NCBI RefSeq assembly: GCF_024139115.2
Contig: NW_026943207.1
Coordinates: 1 to 64,000 of the forward strand
Length of the DNA: 64,000 nt
Reading direction: 5' to 3'
DNA from: Armigeres subalbatus
Lineage: Eukaryota > Arthropoda > Insecta > Diptera > Culicidae
Shown here: in pieces, positions 10,239-23,100 of the stretch
Numbering within the stretch: the first letter of the stretch is position 1
Layout: each line of letters starts with the position of its first letter
Notes under the pieces: generated by a model
What the model was told of the DNA's origin: nothing
Databases searched by the model: none
What the model saw: only the letters and a program-made list of their open reading frames with translations
Translations under genes and position numbers: made by a program

Positions 10239-10882
10239 ACATTTGGCTGAACATCTAGTAACAGTTCCTTAGGCTGAAAAAAAAAACAGATGACCGATTA
10301 GCTCAATTAGCCTTAAGGGTCATTTGGCCGAAATAAGCATTCGACCGAAAGTGTCGCTCGACTGAATTGCTCATTTGGCAGAAAATGCTGTTTGGCTGAA
10401 ATGTTTGTTTTGCAGAAAGGACATTTTCGGGCCAAAGGATTTTTTCTGCCAAACGACCATTTTTACCAAATGACGTTTTCGGCCAAATGATCTAGTCGAT
10501 CAAATGTCTTTTTCGGACAAACTACCATTTCGACAAAATTACATTTTCAGCTAAAAAAACTGTTGGATATTTTTGACCATATTACCGTACAGTAAGCATC
10601 ATTTTTGATCAATTGACCTTTTCTGTCAAACATCCATTTCGGCATAACGACATTTTCGGCCTTATAACCTATTCAGCCAAACGACCATATCAGCCAAATG
10701 ACGTATTGGGGAAGAGTGCTTTGTCCAAATGAAATTTCTGGCCAAACTGGTTTTCGTTGTATAACCGTTTTGCCCAAACGTTCATTTCGAACAAATAACA
10801 ATTCTGCTGGATGATTTTTGACTTAACGTATTATTCGGCTTAATGGCTTTCGCCAAATGATTTTCGGTCAAACGACCCTTCT
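10239..10882. repeat. Degenerate minisatellite of TTTGGCCGAAA-type units
   Basis: A short motif, CATTTGGCCGAAA on one strand and TTTCGGCCAAATGAC on the other, recurs with many substitutions through this stretch at roughly 20-25 bp spacing. The orientation appears to switch near 10430. No ORF runs through it. Confidence 0.7.
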
Positions 10883-10899
10883 TCTTTTTAATAATTTTG

Positions 10900-11800
10900 T
10901 TTTGAATTTTTCCGACGAATTTCTACAATACAACCAAATTTCCTGTGGAAATCCAAAGAAATTCCTTCAAAAATCTTTTTTTTTGAATGTTTTAGTTATA
11001 CATTAATAGCATGAAATGAGCTCACTAAATAATAAAATGATCCTCCAGTTGTGGATTCCAGAGGCCTATTCAATTGGACGTTCAAGCGGCTTAAGCGGGA
11101 ACATCATACTCAGGAAACAGTTGAGCCACGCACCGACCATTTCCGATAGCTACCTGATCTTCGTCTGAATTTGATTGGTGTTTGAACCGACCACAAATGA
11201 GAGCGATATACCGAAAAAAAATTGGCTCGGAAACCACCACTTAGAGGATAATTCCCATATTTTCACTACACCCGCGAAAATGGTTCGAGTTCGAACCATT
11301 TTTGGAATTTGCACTCTTGGACGGCGCACCCTTGATTAAGACACAAACATCACTTTTCTCTGCATCCTCGCGAAAAACTTTAACTCGCAATCCCAAATAT
11401 AAAACTGATTCAGGACACAACATTCACGCACTCGGCGGAACTACAGAACCGTCAGCCGAAACATTGCTTTTCCACTGACGCAGAAGGAGGAGAATTTTGA
11501 CGCGTGAAAAAAAATGCTTCTGCGTTGAACCGCAGCATACTACGATCTCCACGATCGATTCCGCATTCATATTGTGCAAATAGTAAAAAAGATATCACAT
11601 AATTTGAATTTGAATCTTGGAAACACTGAAGACGTTTCATAGAAGAAAACTACATACGTATTTGTCTACTAAGAATGGGGTTATGTAGTAAACGTTAATA
11701 GAAAAATTTGTGTAACCTATAGTTTTGAAAACAACTTTACGATATAGTTCAGCGGCGCAGCCAAAATTTTTGATAATATAAAGTATGGTTTAAGTTTAAA
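10900..11800. other. Interior of the hAT-like element, no recognised feature
   Basis: Reverse-strand open frames at 11241-11423 and 11452-11640 have no recognisable motif, and I see no link to a transposase. Left unassigned. Confidence 0.5.
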
Positions 11801-12108
11801 TTTGTTTCGAAATTCCGCGGAATTCCGTTAAATTTCGTTTGAAGCTAGTTTTTTCTAGCGAAATTTTTGTAATTTTTCGAAACGAAACGAAATCAAGAAA
11901 TCAGATTTCGCCATGCTCAAATTCCGCGAAATTCCGCGGAATTTCGTTTCGAACCACCTGAAACGAAATTTTTCGAAATACCGCATATGCTTACCAAAAA
12001 GAGCTAAAAGAAGTTATCCAGTACCATACCAGCCAGTAAATGTATTGTTCTAAAATCATTTTAGTACAGGAAGATATCCAGCGCCATACCAGCCAGTAAA
12101 CATATGAT

Positions 12109-12747
12109 CACACTGGCTGGAGTGAAAATTTCCTCGAAGTTTCCCTCAGAGTTTTCCCAGAGCCCCCAGTAAAGTTTTCCTGAAGAGATTTTCCACGGCT
12201 AATAGGTGCGAGGTGGGCAGCCGAGGCCAAAAATAATTAATTCGCAATATTTTCATTAATATCCGGTGACCTCGACCTCACTGGCTGGACTGGCGTTGCA
12301 TCCAATCAACTCGGAATTTCCCTCAGAGCTTTCCCAGAGCCCCCAGTGAAGTTCTCCCGAAGAGATTTTCCACGGCTAATAGGTGCGAGGTGGGCAGCCG
12401 AGGCAAAAATTAATTAATTCGCAATATTTTCATTAATATCCAGTGACCTCGACCTCACTGGCTGGACTGGCGTTGCATCCAATCAACTCGGAATTTCCCT
12501 CAGAGCTTTCCCAGAGCCCCCAGTGAAGTTTTCCTGAAGAGATTTTCCACGGCTAATAGGTGCGAGGTGGGCAGCCGAGGCAAAAATTAATTAATTCGCA
12601 ATATTTTCATTAATATCCAGTGACCTCGACCTCACTGGCTGGACTGGCGTTGCATCCAATCAACTCGGAATTTCCCTCAGAGCTTTCCCAGAGCCCCCAG
12701 TGAAGTTTTCCGGAAGAGATTTTCCACGGCTAATAGGTGCGAGGTGG
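12109..12747. repeat. Satellite array, left segment (177-bp unit, about 3.5 copies)
   Basis: CCACGGCTAATAGGTGCGAG occurs at 12193, 12370, 12547 and 12724, exactly 177 bp apart. The outermost unit (12109-12190) is the most diverged, as expected at an array edge. The array stops inside a monomer at 12747, where a LINE has inserted, and resumes at 17169. Each unit has a GC-richer half and an AT-rich half with TTAATTAATTCGCAATATT-like sequence. Confidence 0.95.
12687..12747. repeat. Long target-site duplication of the Lian-like LINE (left copy)
   Basis: The 61 bp ending GTGCGAGGTGG recur at 17169-17229 on the other side of the LINE. They include the uncommon variant TTTTCCGGAAGAG, where most monomers have CCTGAAGAG or CCCGAAGAG. 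The shared rare variant argues that these are the two copies of one duplicated target, not two independent monomers. One to three bases at the edge are ambiguous. Confidence 0.65.
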
Positions 12748-12952
12748 TATCAGGTATCAGAACGTCGGCTCCAGGGGCACGTTCACCTCAATTCGGGAGA
12801 TTTGTGCCATCGCCTTCACAGCCTTTCTCATCACGCACCTGACGGAAAAGGAAGTGAACAAAAAGGAAAGGAATATGGATGGGAGAAAAATGGGAAGTTT
12901 GGGAAAGGTACCCTTGAAGAGGGCATACAACGTATACAACACGTACAAAAGC

Positions 12953-13798
12953 TCATAGCTCCTTACCACAACGGGTTATGAACAACAGAATACTTTGAAG
13001 GTTCAGGTTTCTGTAGTCAATTTCACTTAGTAAGTGTTTACCAAATATTTGGAAACGCAGTTGCGCATAAACTGGGCAGTTACATATCAGATGATAAGAA
13101 GTTCCATAATCGGATTCACAACCATCACAGACAAAGGATTCAACACGTTGAATATTTGCCATGTGATAGTTGAGTCGGCAGTGAACTGTCAAGGCCTTGA
13201 CTAAGACACTGCAATTCTGTTTAGACAGATTAGCTAAATAGTTAGCTACTACCGGAGATGGCTCTCGGATATACAATTTTGTTTGTCGACATGAATCCAA
13301 ACTACTCCAATACCGTTTGTGCTGAGTGGAAGCCCAAGAGCTAATCAAACGCTTCACCCAACACTTAGATATTGGAATAGCTGGATCAGGCTCCAACATG
13401 TCTTGTGATGCTCCAGTGCGAGCTAACTCATCAGCCAATTCGTTTCCAGCTATGGAAGAATGGCCAGGTACCCATATAAGGTGCAATGTATTAACTGAAT
13501 TCAGTTCCTCTATTTGAGTTCGACATGCGATTACTAACTTCGACCTTGAGTTGGCCGAAGCGAGGGCTTTGATAGCTGCTTGACTATCTGAACAGAAGTA
13601 TATTACTTTGCCCATTATGTGTTTCTGCAGTGCGGATTGCACTCCACACATAATGGCAAATATTTCCGCTTGAAAGACAGTGCAGTGTCTACCCAGTGAG
13701 TGGGACTGTTCCAATCTTAGCTCACGCGAGTAGACACCTGCACCTGCTTTACCTTCGAAGAGGGAGTCGGCAGTGTAACAAACAATGCTGTCCGACAT
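12953..13798 (-). pseudogene. RNase H domain and Cys-rich tail of the Lian-like LINE
   Basis: This is a 281-codon open segment. The RNase H hallmarks are FQAEIFAI (Glu), FCSDSQAAIKAL (Asp) and WVPGHSSIAGNELADELAR (His/Asp). The first catalytic block, normally YTDGS, reads YTADS, so the first Asp is not in its usual place. The C-terminal part has CDGCESDYGTSYHLICNC, a CCHC-like motif common after RNase H in LINEs. The domain would remove RNA from the cDNA hybrid. It follows the thumb region (14365-13823) after a frame break. Loss of the Asp position is a coding lesion or divergence. Confidence 0.8.
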
Positions 13799-13822
13799 AC
13801 TTCTCTCGAAATAGCCAGATGT

Positions 13823-15370
13823 TCACTCATCCCGCGAGGGAAATTGGGTTGAAAATGTCCTAAAAGGAAAACTACTAGCGAGTGTGAGATCACTTGGAGC
13901 AAGGACTGTTCTGTCCCAATCAACCATGAGTTGTAACAACGAAGTGTGTGTAGAACTGCGGTTTACAGGATTCTCTTCCATGAAACCGAGAACCCATAAT
14001 CGGTAAGTACAAGAAAGTGCTTCTTGTTTGAGATGTATGTGTAGTGGGACAACGTCGAGAAGAACCTCGAGAGCAGCCGTGGGAGTCGAAGAGAACGCAC
14101 CAGTCATTGCCATTAGGCACATCCTTTGAAGATGGCCTAATTTAGACTGAATTGTCCTCACTACACCCTTTTGCCACCACACAAGACATCCATAAGCCAA
14201 AATTGGTCGTACAACTGTTGTGTAAATCCATTTGATATATTTAGGTTTAAGACCCCAAGTTTTACCAAAAGTTCGTCGGCATTGACCGAAAGCCATACAC
14301 GCCTTTTTGACTCTGAACTCAATGTTAGGAGTCCAGGAGAGCTTGGAATCAAGAATTAGTCCCACATACTTTACCTGATCCGTTACATTGATTTCAGAGT
14401 CAAAAAGATGTAATGGGCGAATACCATTAAGGTTACGTTTTCCGTGAAAAGTACAATAGATGTTTTATTCGGATTAACCGAAAGGCCATATTGGCGACAC
14501 CAACTTTCGACTGCCTGAAGAGCATTTTGCATCAGGTCGAATAAAGTAGTAATACACAAACCGACTATCAATATGAGATAGTCGTCGGCAAATCCATAAG
14601 TAGGAAAACCGCCATTATTGAGTAATCCCAATAGCGTATCTTCAACGAGGTTCCACAAAAGTGAAGATAATACTCCCCCTTGGGGGCATCCGCAGACACT
14701 TAATTTCCTAATCGTTGCTTGACGTAATGTCGAGTAGAGAAGTCGTTTTTCAAGCATCTGTTGAATCCATTTGGCTATTATATTAGGTAGCCCATGACAA
14801 CGGGAGGCTTCCAATATTGCATCGAAAGACACGTTGTCAAAAGCACCCTCAATATCTAAGAACGCACCCAAGCATGATTGCTTTTGAGCAAATGCTTTTT
14901 CGATGTCGTAGACAACCTTGTGTAGAAGAGTCACGGTGGACTTTCCAGATTGGTAAGCATGTTGATTAACATGAAGAGGCATGTTTGCCAAACAGTCATC
15001 ACGAATGTGATGATCGATAATGCGTTCTAAGCATTTCAGAAGAAATGAGGTCAGACTGATGGGTCTAAAACTCTTTGCTTCTTCATACGAAGCACGTCCT
15101 CCTTTTGGGATAAACTTCACAGTGACATCCCGCCAGGATATGGGAATATACCCAGTAGCAAAACTGCATACTAAAAGTTTTTCAAAACATGTTTGATATG
15201 CTCAAAACCCTTCTGAAGAAGAACAGGATAGATCCCATCTTCCCTGGAGATTTGTAAGGAGCAAAACTATTAAGAGCCCATTGAATCGATTCAGTAGTTA
15301 TGATTCTACGAGCCTGGAGCCCAAGACCCATAACTACATGAAAAGACATCAGGAACATCCGAAGATGCAA
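13823..15370 (-). pseudogene. Reverse transcriptase region of the Lian-like LINE
   Basis: Domains appear in order across broken frames. A pre-palm block ends in APYKSPG (about 15260). Then come KSFRPISLTSFLLKCLERI (about 15080-15025), the LDIEGAFDNVSFDAI palm block (about 14860), CPQGGVLSSLLWNL (about 14690) and the polymerase motif YGFADDYLI (about 14600-14575), with both catalytic Asp residues intact. The thumb follows in 14365-13823 with WWQKG near 14180. Frames change near 15370-15120 and 14380, so a continuous protein cannot be made. The role was target-primed reverse transcription. Confidence 0.85.
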
Positions 15371-15697
15371 TATCTACACATCCAGGGAAGTGTGTATCAA
15401 GTAAGTGCTCTAACGCTTCTTCGTCAGAAGAAGTGTAGTCGCCATTTGGCTTGCGAATTTCGCCAACTTGGAAATCCTTGGATCTCGCAAGAATTTTGTT
15501 CAATCGAGTGGCTTCACTCAAAATGGAAACATTTGCACAAAGGTTTTCCAGCCGAATCGTTCAGCAGATCGTAGAGCCTTCTTGTAAGCTTTGCGAGCCA
15601 ACTTGAAAGAATCCGTCCCTGCTGAATGGCGTCTGTTCCAACTCCTTCTACACTGCTTCCTGAGCTTAGCCAAATCGGAATTCCACCACGGGGTTCC

Positions 15698-16590
15698 TCA
15701 TGAGGTTTTCACAGAACGCAAGGGGCAAGCTTCTTCAAAAGCTTCCACGATATGCAACGTTGTAGTATCAACGGCATCATCCAAGTCGGTAGGAGTTTCA
15801 ATGGATGGTAGATCTCCATGAAATTTTGTCGAGAGCAACTCTGTATAGAGATCCCAGTTGGTTGAACGGGGATTTCTAAAACGCAAGGTCTGCGAAGAAA
15901 CATTCAACTGATCAAAATAGATGTAGCGATGGTCAGATATGGATTCCTCATCTGACACATGCCAATTCGTCAACTCGTGACTGATTCTATTGGAGCAGAG
16001 AGTTATGTCTAATACTTCTGCTCTATTAGATACCATAAAGGTTGGGCGATTGCCTATGTTAAGTAAACCAAGTTCGGTACTACTTAAATATTCCATCAAG
16101 CTGGAGCCTCTCAGATTGATATCCGAGCTACCCCAGATGATGTGATGAGCATTAGCATCACTACCGACAATTAGCGGAAGGCCTTTTGACGTGCAATAAC
16201 TGACCACTTGTTTGAAAGCATCCGTAGGGGATGGTTCATCATGTGGTAAATAAACCGAACAATAGACGTATTTCCTAACGGGGGATCCGCCAGTTGCATC
16301 AATTGTGACAGCACATACATCTCTGGTTGTTAGTTCAGAGATAAGTGTAGCAACGATAGCGTTGTTAACAAGTACACATGCACGCGGCATTGATCGAGAG
16401 TTTGCCATTTCATTACTGAAAGCAGCAAAACCGGGTTCACTAGGTTACCTAGGTAAAAGCTACCCTTGCGAAAATAGGGTTCCTGCACCAAAGCCACTTG
16501 GGATTTGCCATTTTGCATAAGTCTACAAAGATTAATCGTTGCTGTTCTTTTGTGCTGAAGATTGATTTGAGCTATCCTAACTGTAGCCAT
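15698..16590 (-). pseudogene. Endonuclease domain of the Lian-like LINE
   Basis: The apparent start is the ATG at 16590, following the 5' leader. The N-terminus reads MATVRIAQINLQHKRTAT, then ALVQEPYFRKG with the catalytic Glu. After a frame break near 16400 it continues with GSDANAHHIIWGSSD (catalytic Asp/Asn), LDITLCS and SDHRY (Asp/His). These are the signature blocks of the exonuclease-endonuclease-phosphatase fold that nicks target DNA for LINE insertion. A linker to the polymerase (15697-15380) is fragmented. The absence of any ORF before it supports a single-ORF element. Confidence 0.85.
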
Positions 16591-17168
16591 TGCGAATTAC
16601 GATAATACACTCCACAACTTCAACATTTATGTGAACAGCAACGATGAAACCAAGTCGGTATCGTATCAAGAACGTCAAAGACGAAACACAGAGTACACTG
16701 TGAAAAACGCATAAAGCGAATCCATATAGGTGACAATTAGTTGAAAACTAAGTAAAACATACTCATAATCCCACCCTTATTTAACCTCAAGTTGAGATTG
16801 AATAAGAGTAGCCGATTATTCCGGAGAAGCAATAAGTCAACTACGCCATAGCTCCGGTTGGCGCAATAAGGGCTCAATACTGTGAAGGGTGCCCTGGTGC
16901 TTCACAGGCTCCGTTAGCGGTTAGGTTCATTTTAGACCCCCCTAACCATTCATTCATAGGCACGGTAAGCATAAAGCCGCATCACACCAAGAATTAGGGG
17001 TCACCTGTATGGTGGACTTTTACCACTGGAACAGGCAATCCGTAGCGTTATTCTTAGCCAGACTACCGGCTGCCGACACCACACGGCTATCTAGGCTGTT
17101 CGTGGAGAGAAGTTGACATTGACTTTACGTCAACTCTCAATGTGGCCGAACAGCCGAAAACCGAACAG
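16591..17168 (-). promoter_or_regulatory. 5' untranslated leader of the Lian-like LINE
   Basis: A stretch of 578 bp lies between the satellite junction and the first ATG of the endonuclease and has no ORF. It contains a self-complementary CTGTGAAG...CTTCACAG hairpin (about 16880-16912). LINE leaders usually carry internal promoters, so this is the likely promoter location, though no specific element is recognised. Confidence 0.5.
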
Positions 17169-20100
17169 CCCAGAGCCCCCAGTGAAGTTTTCCGGAAGAG
17201 ATTTTCCACGGCTAATAGGTGCGAGGTGGGCAGCCGAGGCAAAAATTAATTAATTCGCAATATTTTCATTAATATCCGGTGACCTCGACCTCACTGGCTG
17301 GACTGGCGTTGCATCCAATCAACTCGGAATTCCCCTCAGAGTTTTCCCAGAACCCCCAGTGAAGTTTTCCCGAAGAGATTTTCCACGGCTAATAGGTGTG
17401 AGGTGGGCAGCAGAAGCAAGAATTGATTAATTTGAATAATTTTCATTAATATCCGGTGACCTCGACCTCACTGGCTGGACTGGCGTTGCACCCAATCAAC
17501 TCGGAATTTCCCTCAGAGTTTTCCCAGAACCCCCAGTGAAGTTTTCCTGAAGAGATTTTCCACGGCTAATAGGTGCGAGGTGGGCAGCCGAGGCCAAAAA
17601 TAATTAATTCGCAATATTTTCATTAATATCCGGTGACCTCGACCTCACTGGCTGGACTGGCGTTGCACCCAATCAACTCGCAATTTCCCTCAGAGTTTTC
17701 CCAGAGCACACAGTGAAGTTTTCCTGAAGAGATTTTCCACGGCTAATAGGTGCGAGGTGGGCAGCCGAGGCAAAAATTAATTAATTCGCAATATTTTCAT
17801 TAATATCCGGTGACCTCGACCTCACTGGCTGGACTGGCGTTGCATCCAATCAACTCGGAATTCCCCTCAGAGTTTTCCCAGAACCCCCAGTGAAGTTTTC
17901 CTGAAGAGATTTTCCACGGCTAATAGGTGCGAGGTGGGCAGCCGAGGCCAAAAATAATTAATTCGCAATATTTTCATTAATATCCGGTGACCTCGACCTC
18001 ACTGGCTGGACTGGCGTTGCATCCAATCAACTCGGAATTCCCCTCAGAGTTTTCCCAGAGCCCCCAGTGAAGTTTTCCCGAAGAGATTTTCCACGGCTAA
18101 TAGGTGCGAGGTGGGCAGCCGAGGCCAAAAATAATTAATTCGCAATATTTCCATTAATATCCGGTGACCTCGACCTCACTGGCTGGACTGGCGTTGCATC
18201 CAATCAACTCGGAATTCCCCTCAGAGTTTTCCCAGAGCCCCCAGTGAAGTTTTCCCGAAGAGATTTTCCACGGCTAATAGGTGCGAGGTGGGCAGCCGAG
18301 GCAAAAATTAATTAATTCGCAATATTTTCATTAATATCCGGTGACCTCGACCTCACTGGCTGGACTGGCGTTGCACCCAATCAACTCGGAATTTCCCTCA
18401 GAGTTTTCCCAGAGCACACAGTGAAGTTTTCCTGAAGAGATTTTCCACGGCTAATAGGTGCGAGGTGGGCAGCCGAGGCAAAAATTAATTAATTCGCAAT
18501 ATTTTCATTAATATCCGGTGACCTCGACCTCACTGGCTGGACTGGCGTTGCATCCAATCAACTCGGAATTCCCCTCAGAGTTTTCCCAGAACCCCCAGTG
18601 AAGTTCTCCCGAAGAGATTTTCCACGGCTAATAGGTGCGAGGTGGGCAGCCGAGGCAAAAATTAATTAATTCGCAATATTTTCATTAATATCCGGTGACC
18701 TCGACCTCATTGGCTGGACTGGCGTTGCATCCAATCAACTCGGAATTTCCCTCAGAGCTTTCCCAGAGCCCCCAGTGAAGTTTTCCTGAAGAGATTTTCC
18801 ACGGCTAATAGGTGCGAGGTGGGCAGCCGAGGCAAAAATTAATTAATTCGCAATATTTTCATTAATATCCAGTGACCTCGACCTCACTGGCTGGACTGGC
18901 GTTGCATCCAATCAACTCGAAATTTCCCTCAGAGCTTTCCCAGAGCCCCCAGTGAAGTTTTCCTGAAGAGATTTTCCACGGCTAATAGGTGCGAGGTGGG
19001 CAGCCGAGGCAAAAATTAAATAATTCGCAATATTTTCATTAATATCCGGTGACCTCGACCTCACTGGCTGGACTGGCGTTGCATCCAATCAACTCGGAAT
19101 TCCCCTCAGAGTTTTCCCAGAACCCCCAGTGAAGTTTTCCTGAAGAGATTTTCCACGGCTAATAGGTGCGAGGTGGGCAGCCGAGGCAAAAATTAATTAA
19201 TTCGCAATATTTTCATTAATATCCAGTGACCTCGACCTCACTGGCTGGACTGGCGTTGCATCCAATCAACTCGAAATTTCCCTCAGAGCTTTCCCAGAGC
19301 CCCCAGTGAAGTTTTCCTGAAGAGATTTTCCACGGCTAATAGGTGCGAGGTGGGCAGCCGAGGCAAAAATTAAATAATTCGCAATATTTTCATTAATATC
19401 CGGTGACCTCGACCTCACTGGCTGGACTGGCGTTGCACCCAATCAACTCGGAATTTCCCTCAGAGTTTTCCCAGAGCACACAGTGAAGTTTTCCTGAAGA
19501 GATTTTCCACGGCTAATAGGTGCGAGGTGGGCAGCCGAGGCAAAAATTAATTAATTCGCAATATTTTCATTAATATCCGGTGACCTCGACCTCACTGGCT
19601 GGACTGGCGTTGCACCCAATCAACTCGGAATTTCCCTCAGAGTTTTCCCAGAGCACACAGTGAAGTTTTCCTGAAGAGATTTTCCACGGCTAATAGGTGC
19701 GAGGTGGGCAGCCGAGGCAAAAATTAATTAATTCGCAATATTTTCATTAATATCCGGTGACCTCGACCTCACTGGCTGGACTGGCGTTGCATCCAATCAA
19801 CTCGGAATTCCCCTAAGAAATTTCCCAGAACCCCAGTGAAGTTTTCCTGAACAGATTTTCCACGGCTAATAGGTGCGAGGTGGGCAGCCGAGGCAAAAAT
19901 TAATTAATTCGCAATATTTTCATTAATATCCGGTGACCTCGACCTCACTGGCTGGACTGGCGTTGCATCCAATCAACTCGGAATTTCCCTCAGAGCTTTC
20001 CCAGAGCCCCCAGTGAAGTTTTCCTGAAGAGATTTTCCACGGCTAATAGGTGCGAGGTGGGCAGCCGAGGCAAAAATTAAATAATTCGCAATATTTTCAT

Positions 20101-23100
20101 TAATATCCGGTGACCTCGACCTCACTGGCTGGACTGGCGTTGCATCCAATCAACTCGGAATTCCCCTCAGAGTTTTCCCAGAACCCCCAGTGAAGTTTTC
20201 CTGAAGAGATTTTCCACGGCTAATAGGTGCGAGGTGGGCAGCCGAGGCAAAAATTAATTAATTCGCAATATTTTCATTAATATCCGGTGACCTCGACCTT
20301 ACTGGCTGGACTGGCGTTGCACCCAATCAACTCGGAATTTCCCTCAGAGTTTTCCCAGAGCACACAGTGAAGTTTTCCTGAAGAGATTTTCCACGGCTAA
20401 TAGGTGCGAGGTGGGCAGCCGAGGCAAAAATTAATTAATTCGCAATATTTTCATTAATATCCGGTGACCTCGACCTCACTGGCTGGACTGGCGTTGCATC
20501 CAATCAACTCGGAATTTCCCTCAGAGTTTTCCCAGAGCCCCCAGTGAAGTTTTCCTGAAGAGATTTTCCACGGCTAATAGGTGCGAGGTGGGCAGCCGAG
20601 GCAAAAATTAATTAATTCGCAATATTTTCATTAATATCCAGTGACCTCGACCTCACTGGCTGGACTGGCGTTGCATCCAATCAACTCGGAATTCCCCTCA
20701 GAATTTTCCCAGAACCCCCAGTGAAGTTTTCCTGAAGAGATTTTCCACGGCTAATAGGTGCGAGGTGGGCAGCCGAGGCCAAAAATAATTAATTCGCAAT
20801 ATTTTCATTAATATCCGGTGACCTCGACCTCACTGGCTGGACTGGCGTTGCACCCAATCAACTCGGAATTTCCCTCAGAGTTTTCCCAGAGCACACAGTG
20901 AAGTTTTCCTGAAGAGATTTTCCACGGCTAATAGGTGCGAGGTGGGCAGCCGAGGCAAAAATTAATTAATTCGCAATATTTTCATTAATATCCAGTGACC
21001 TCGACCTCACTGGCTGGACTGGCGTTGCATCCAATCAACTCGGAATTCCCCTCAGAATTTTCCCAGAACCCCCAGTGAAGTTTTCCTGAAGAGATTTTCC
21101 ACGGCTAATAGGTGCGAGGTGGGCAGCCGAGGCCAAAAATAATTAATTCGCAATATTTTCATTAATATCCAGTGACCTCGACCTCACTGGCTGGACTGGC
21201 TTTGCATCCAATCAACTCGGAATGTCCCTCAGAGTTTTCCCAGAGGACACAGTGAAGTTTTCCTGAAGAGATTTTCCACGGATAATAGGTGCGAAGTGGG
21301 CATCCGAGGCAAAAATTGATTAATTCGCAATATTTTCATTAATATCCAGTGACCTCGACCTCACTGGCTGGACTGGCGTTGCATCCAATCAACTCGGAAT
21401 TCCCTCAGAGTTTTCCCAGAACCCCAGTGAAGTTTTCCTGAAGAGATTTTCCACGGCTAATAGGTGCGAGGTGGGCAGCCGAGGCAAAATTAATTAATTC
21501 GCAATATTTTCATTAATATCCGGTGACCTCGACCTCACTGGCTGGACTGGCGTTGCATCTAATCAACTCGGAATTCCCCTCAGAGTTTTCCCAGAGCCCC
21601 CAGTGAAGTTTTCCTGAAGAGATTTTCCACGGCTAATAGGTGCGAGGTGGGCAGCCGAGGCAAAAATTAATTAATTCGCAATATTTTCATTATTATCCGG
21701 TGACCTCGACCTCACTGGCTGGACTGGCGTTGCATCTAATCAACTCGGAATTTCCCTCAGAGTTTTCCCAGAGCCCCCAGTGAAGTTTTCCTGAAGAGAT
21801 TTTCCACGGCTAATAGGTGCGAGGTGGGCAGCCGAGGCAAAAATTAATTAATTCGCAATCTTTTCATTAATATCCGGTGACCTCGACCTCACTGGCTGTA
21901 CTGGCGTTGCGTCCAATCAACTCGGAATTTCCCTCAGAGTTTTCCCAGAGCCCCAGTGAAGTTTTCCGGAAGAGATTTTCCACGGCTAATAGGTGCGAGG
22001 TGGGCAGCCGAGGCAAAAATTAATTAATTCGCAATATTTTCATTAATATCCAGTGACCTCGACCTCACTGGCTGGACTGGCGTTGCATCCAATCAACTCG
22101 GAATTTCCCTCAGAGTTTTCCCAGAACCCCCAGTGAAGTTTTCCTGAAGAGATTTTCCACGGCTAATAGGTGCGAGGTGGGCAGCCGAGGCAAAAATAAT
22201 TAATTCGCAATATTTTCATTAACATCCGGTGACCTCGACCTCACTGGCTGGACTGGCGTTGCATCCAATCAACTCGGAATTCCCTCAGAGTTTTCCCAGA
22301 GCCCCAGTGAAGTTTTCCTGAAGAGATTTTCCACGGCTAATAGGTGCGAGGTGGGCAGCCGAGGCAAAAATTAATTAATTCGCAATATTTTCATTAATAT
22401 CCGGTGACCTCGACCTCACTGGCTGGACTGGCGTTGCATCCAATCAACTCGGAATTTCCCTCAGAGTTTTCCCAGAACCCCAGTGAAGTTTTCCTGAAGA
22501 GATTTTCCACGGCTAATAGGTGCGAGGTGGGCAGCCGAGGCAAAATTAATTAATTCGCAATATTTTCATTATTATCCGGTGACCTCGACCTCACTGGCTG
22601 GACTGGCGTTGCATCCAATCAACTCGGAATTTCCCTCAGAGTTTTCCCAGAGCCCCAGTGAAGTTTTCCTGAAGAGATTTTCCACGGCTAATAGGTGCGA
22701 GGTGGGCAGCCGAGGCAAAAATTAATTATTTCGCAATATTTTCATTAATATCCGGTGACCTCGACCTCACTGGCTGGACTGGCGTTGCATCCAATCAACT
22801 CGGAATTTCCTCAGAGTTTTCCCAGAGCCCCAGTGAAGTTTTCCTGAAGAGATTTTCCACGGCTAATAGGTGCGAGGTGGGCAGCCGAGGCAAAAATTAA
22901 TTAATTCGCAATATTTTCATTAATATCCAGTGACCTCGACCTCACTGGCTGGACTGGCGTTGCATCCAATCAACTCGGAATTTCCCTCAGAGTTTTCCCA
23001 GAACCCCAGTGAAGTTTTCCTGAAGAGATTTTCCACGGCTAATAGGTGCGAGGTGGGCAGCCGAGGCAAAATTAATTAATTCGCAATATTTTCATTAATA

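Larger units (their letters stand above)
6544..11993. mobile_element. hAT-like DNA element, 5.45 kb, 8-bp target duplication
   Basis: CCAAAAAG occurs immediately outside both ends (6536-6543 and 11994-12001), an 8-bp target duplication typical of hAT transposons. The ends are TAGGGGTATGCGATA and, on the opposite strand, TAAGCATATGCGGTA (11 of 15 matching). Just inside both ends lie clusters of CGAAACGAAACGAAAT-type repeats (about 6575-6720 and 11800-11980), which look like subterminal transposase-binding arrays. No hAT transposase is recognisable. The element carries later insertions: a 170-bp MITE, a SINE and a minisatellite. The only coding remnant is at 7771-8421. Confidence 0.7.
12748..17168 (-). 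mobile_element. Non-LTR retrotransposon, LOA/Lian-like, full span, degenerate
   Basis: A reverse-strand LINE of about 4.42 kb sits inside the satellite. In coding order it has a 5' leader of about 580 bp (17168-16591), an apurinic-type endonuclease, a reverse transcriptase and an RNase H with a C-terminal Cys-rich motif. No ORF1 is visible, which fits the single-ORF, RNase H-bearing LOA group. Lian of Aedes aegypti is the relative I recall. The 3' end (12748) is a short TGATACC/TGATA tail instead of poly(A). Multiple frameshifts show it is inactive as read. Confidence 0.8.
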
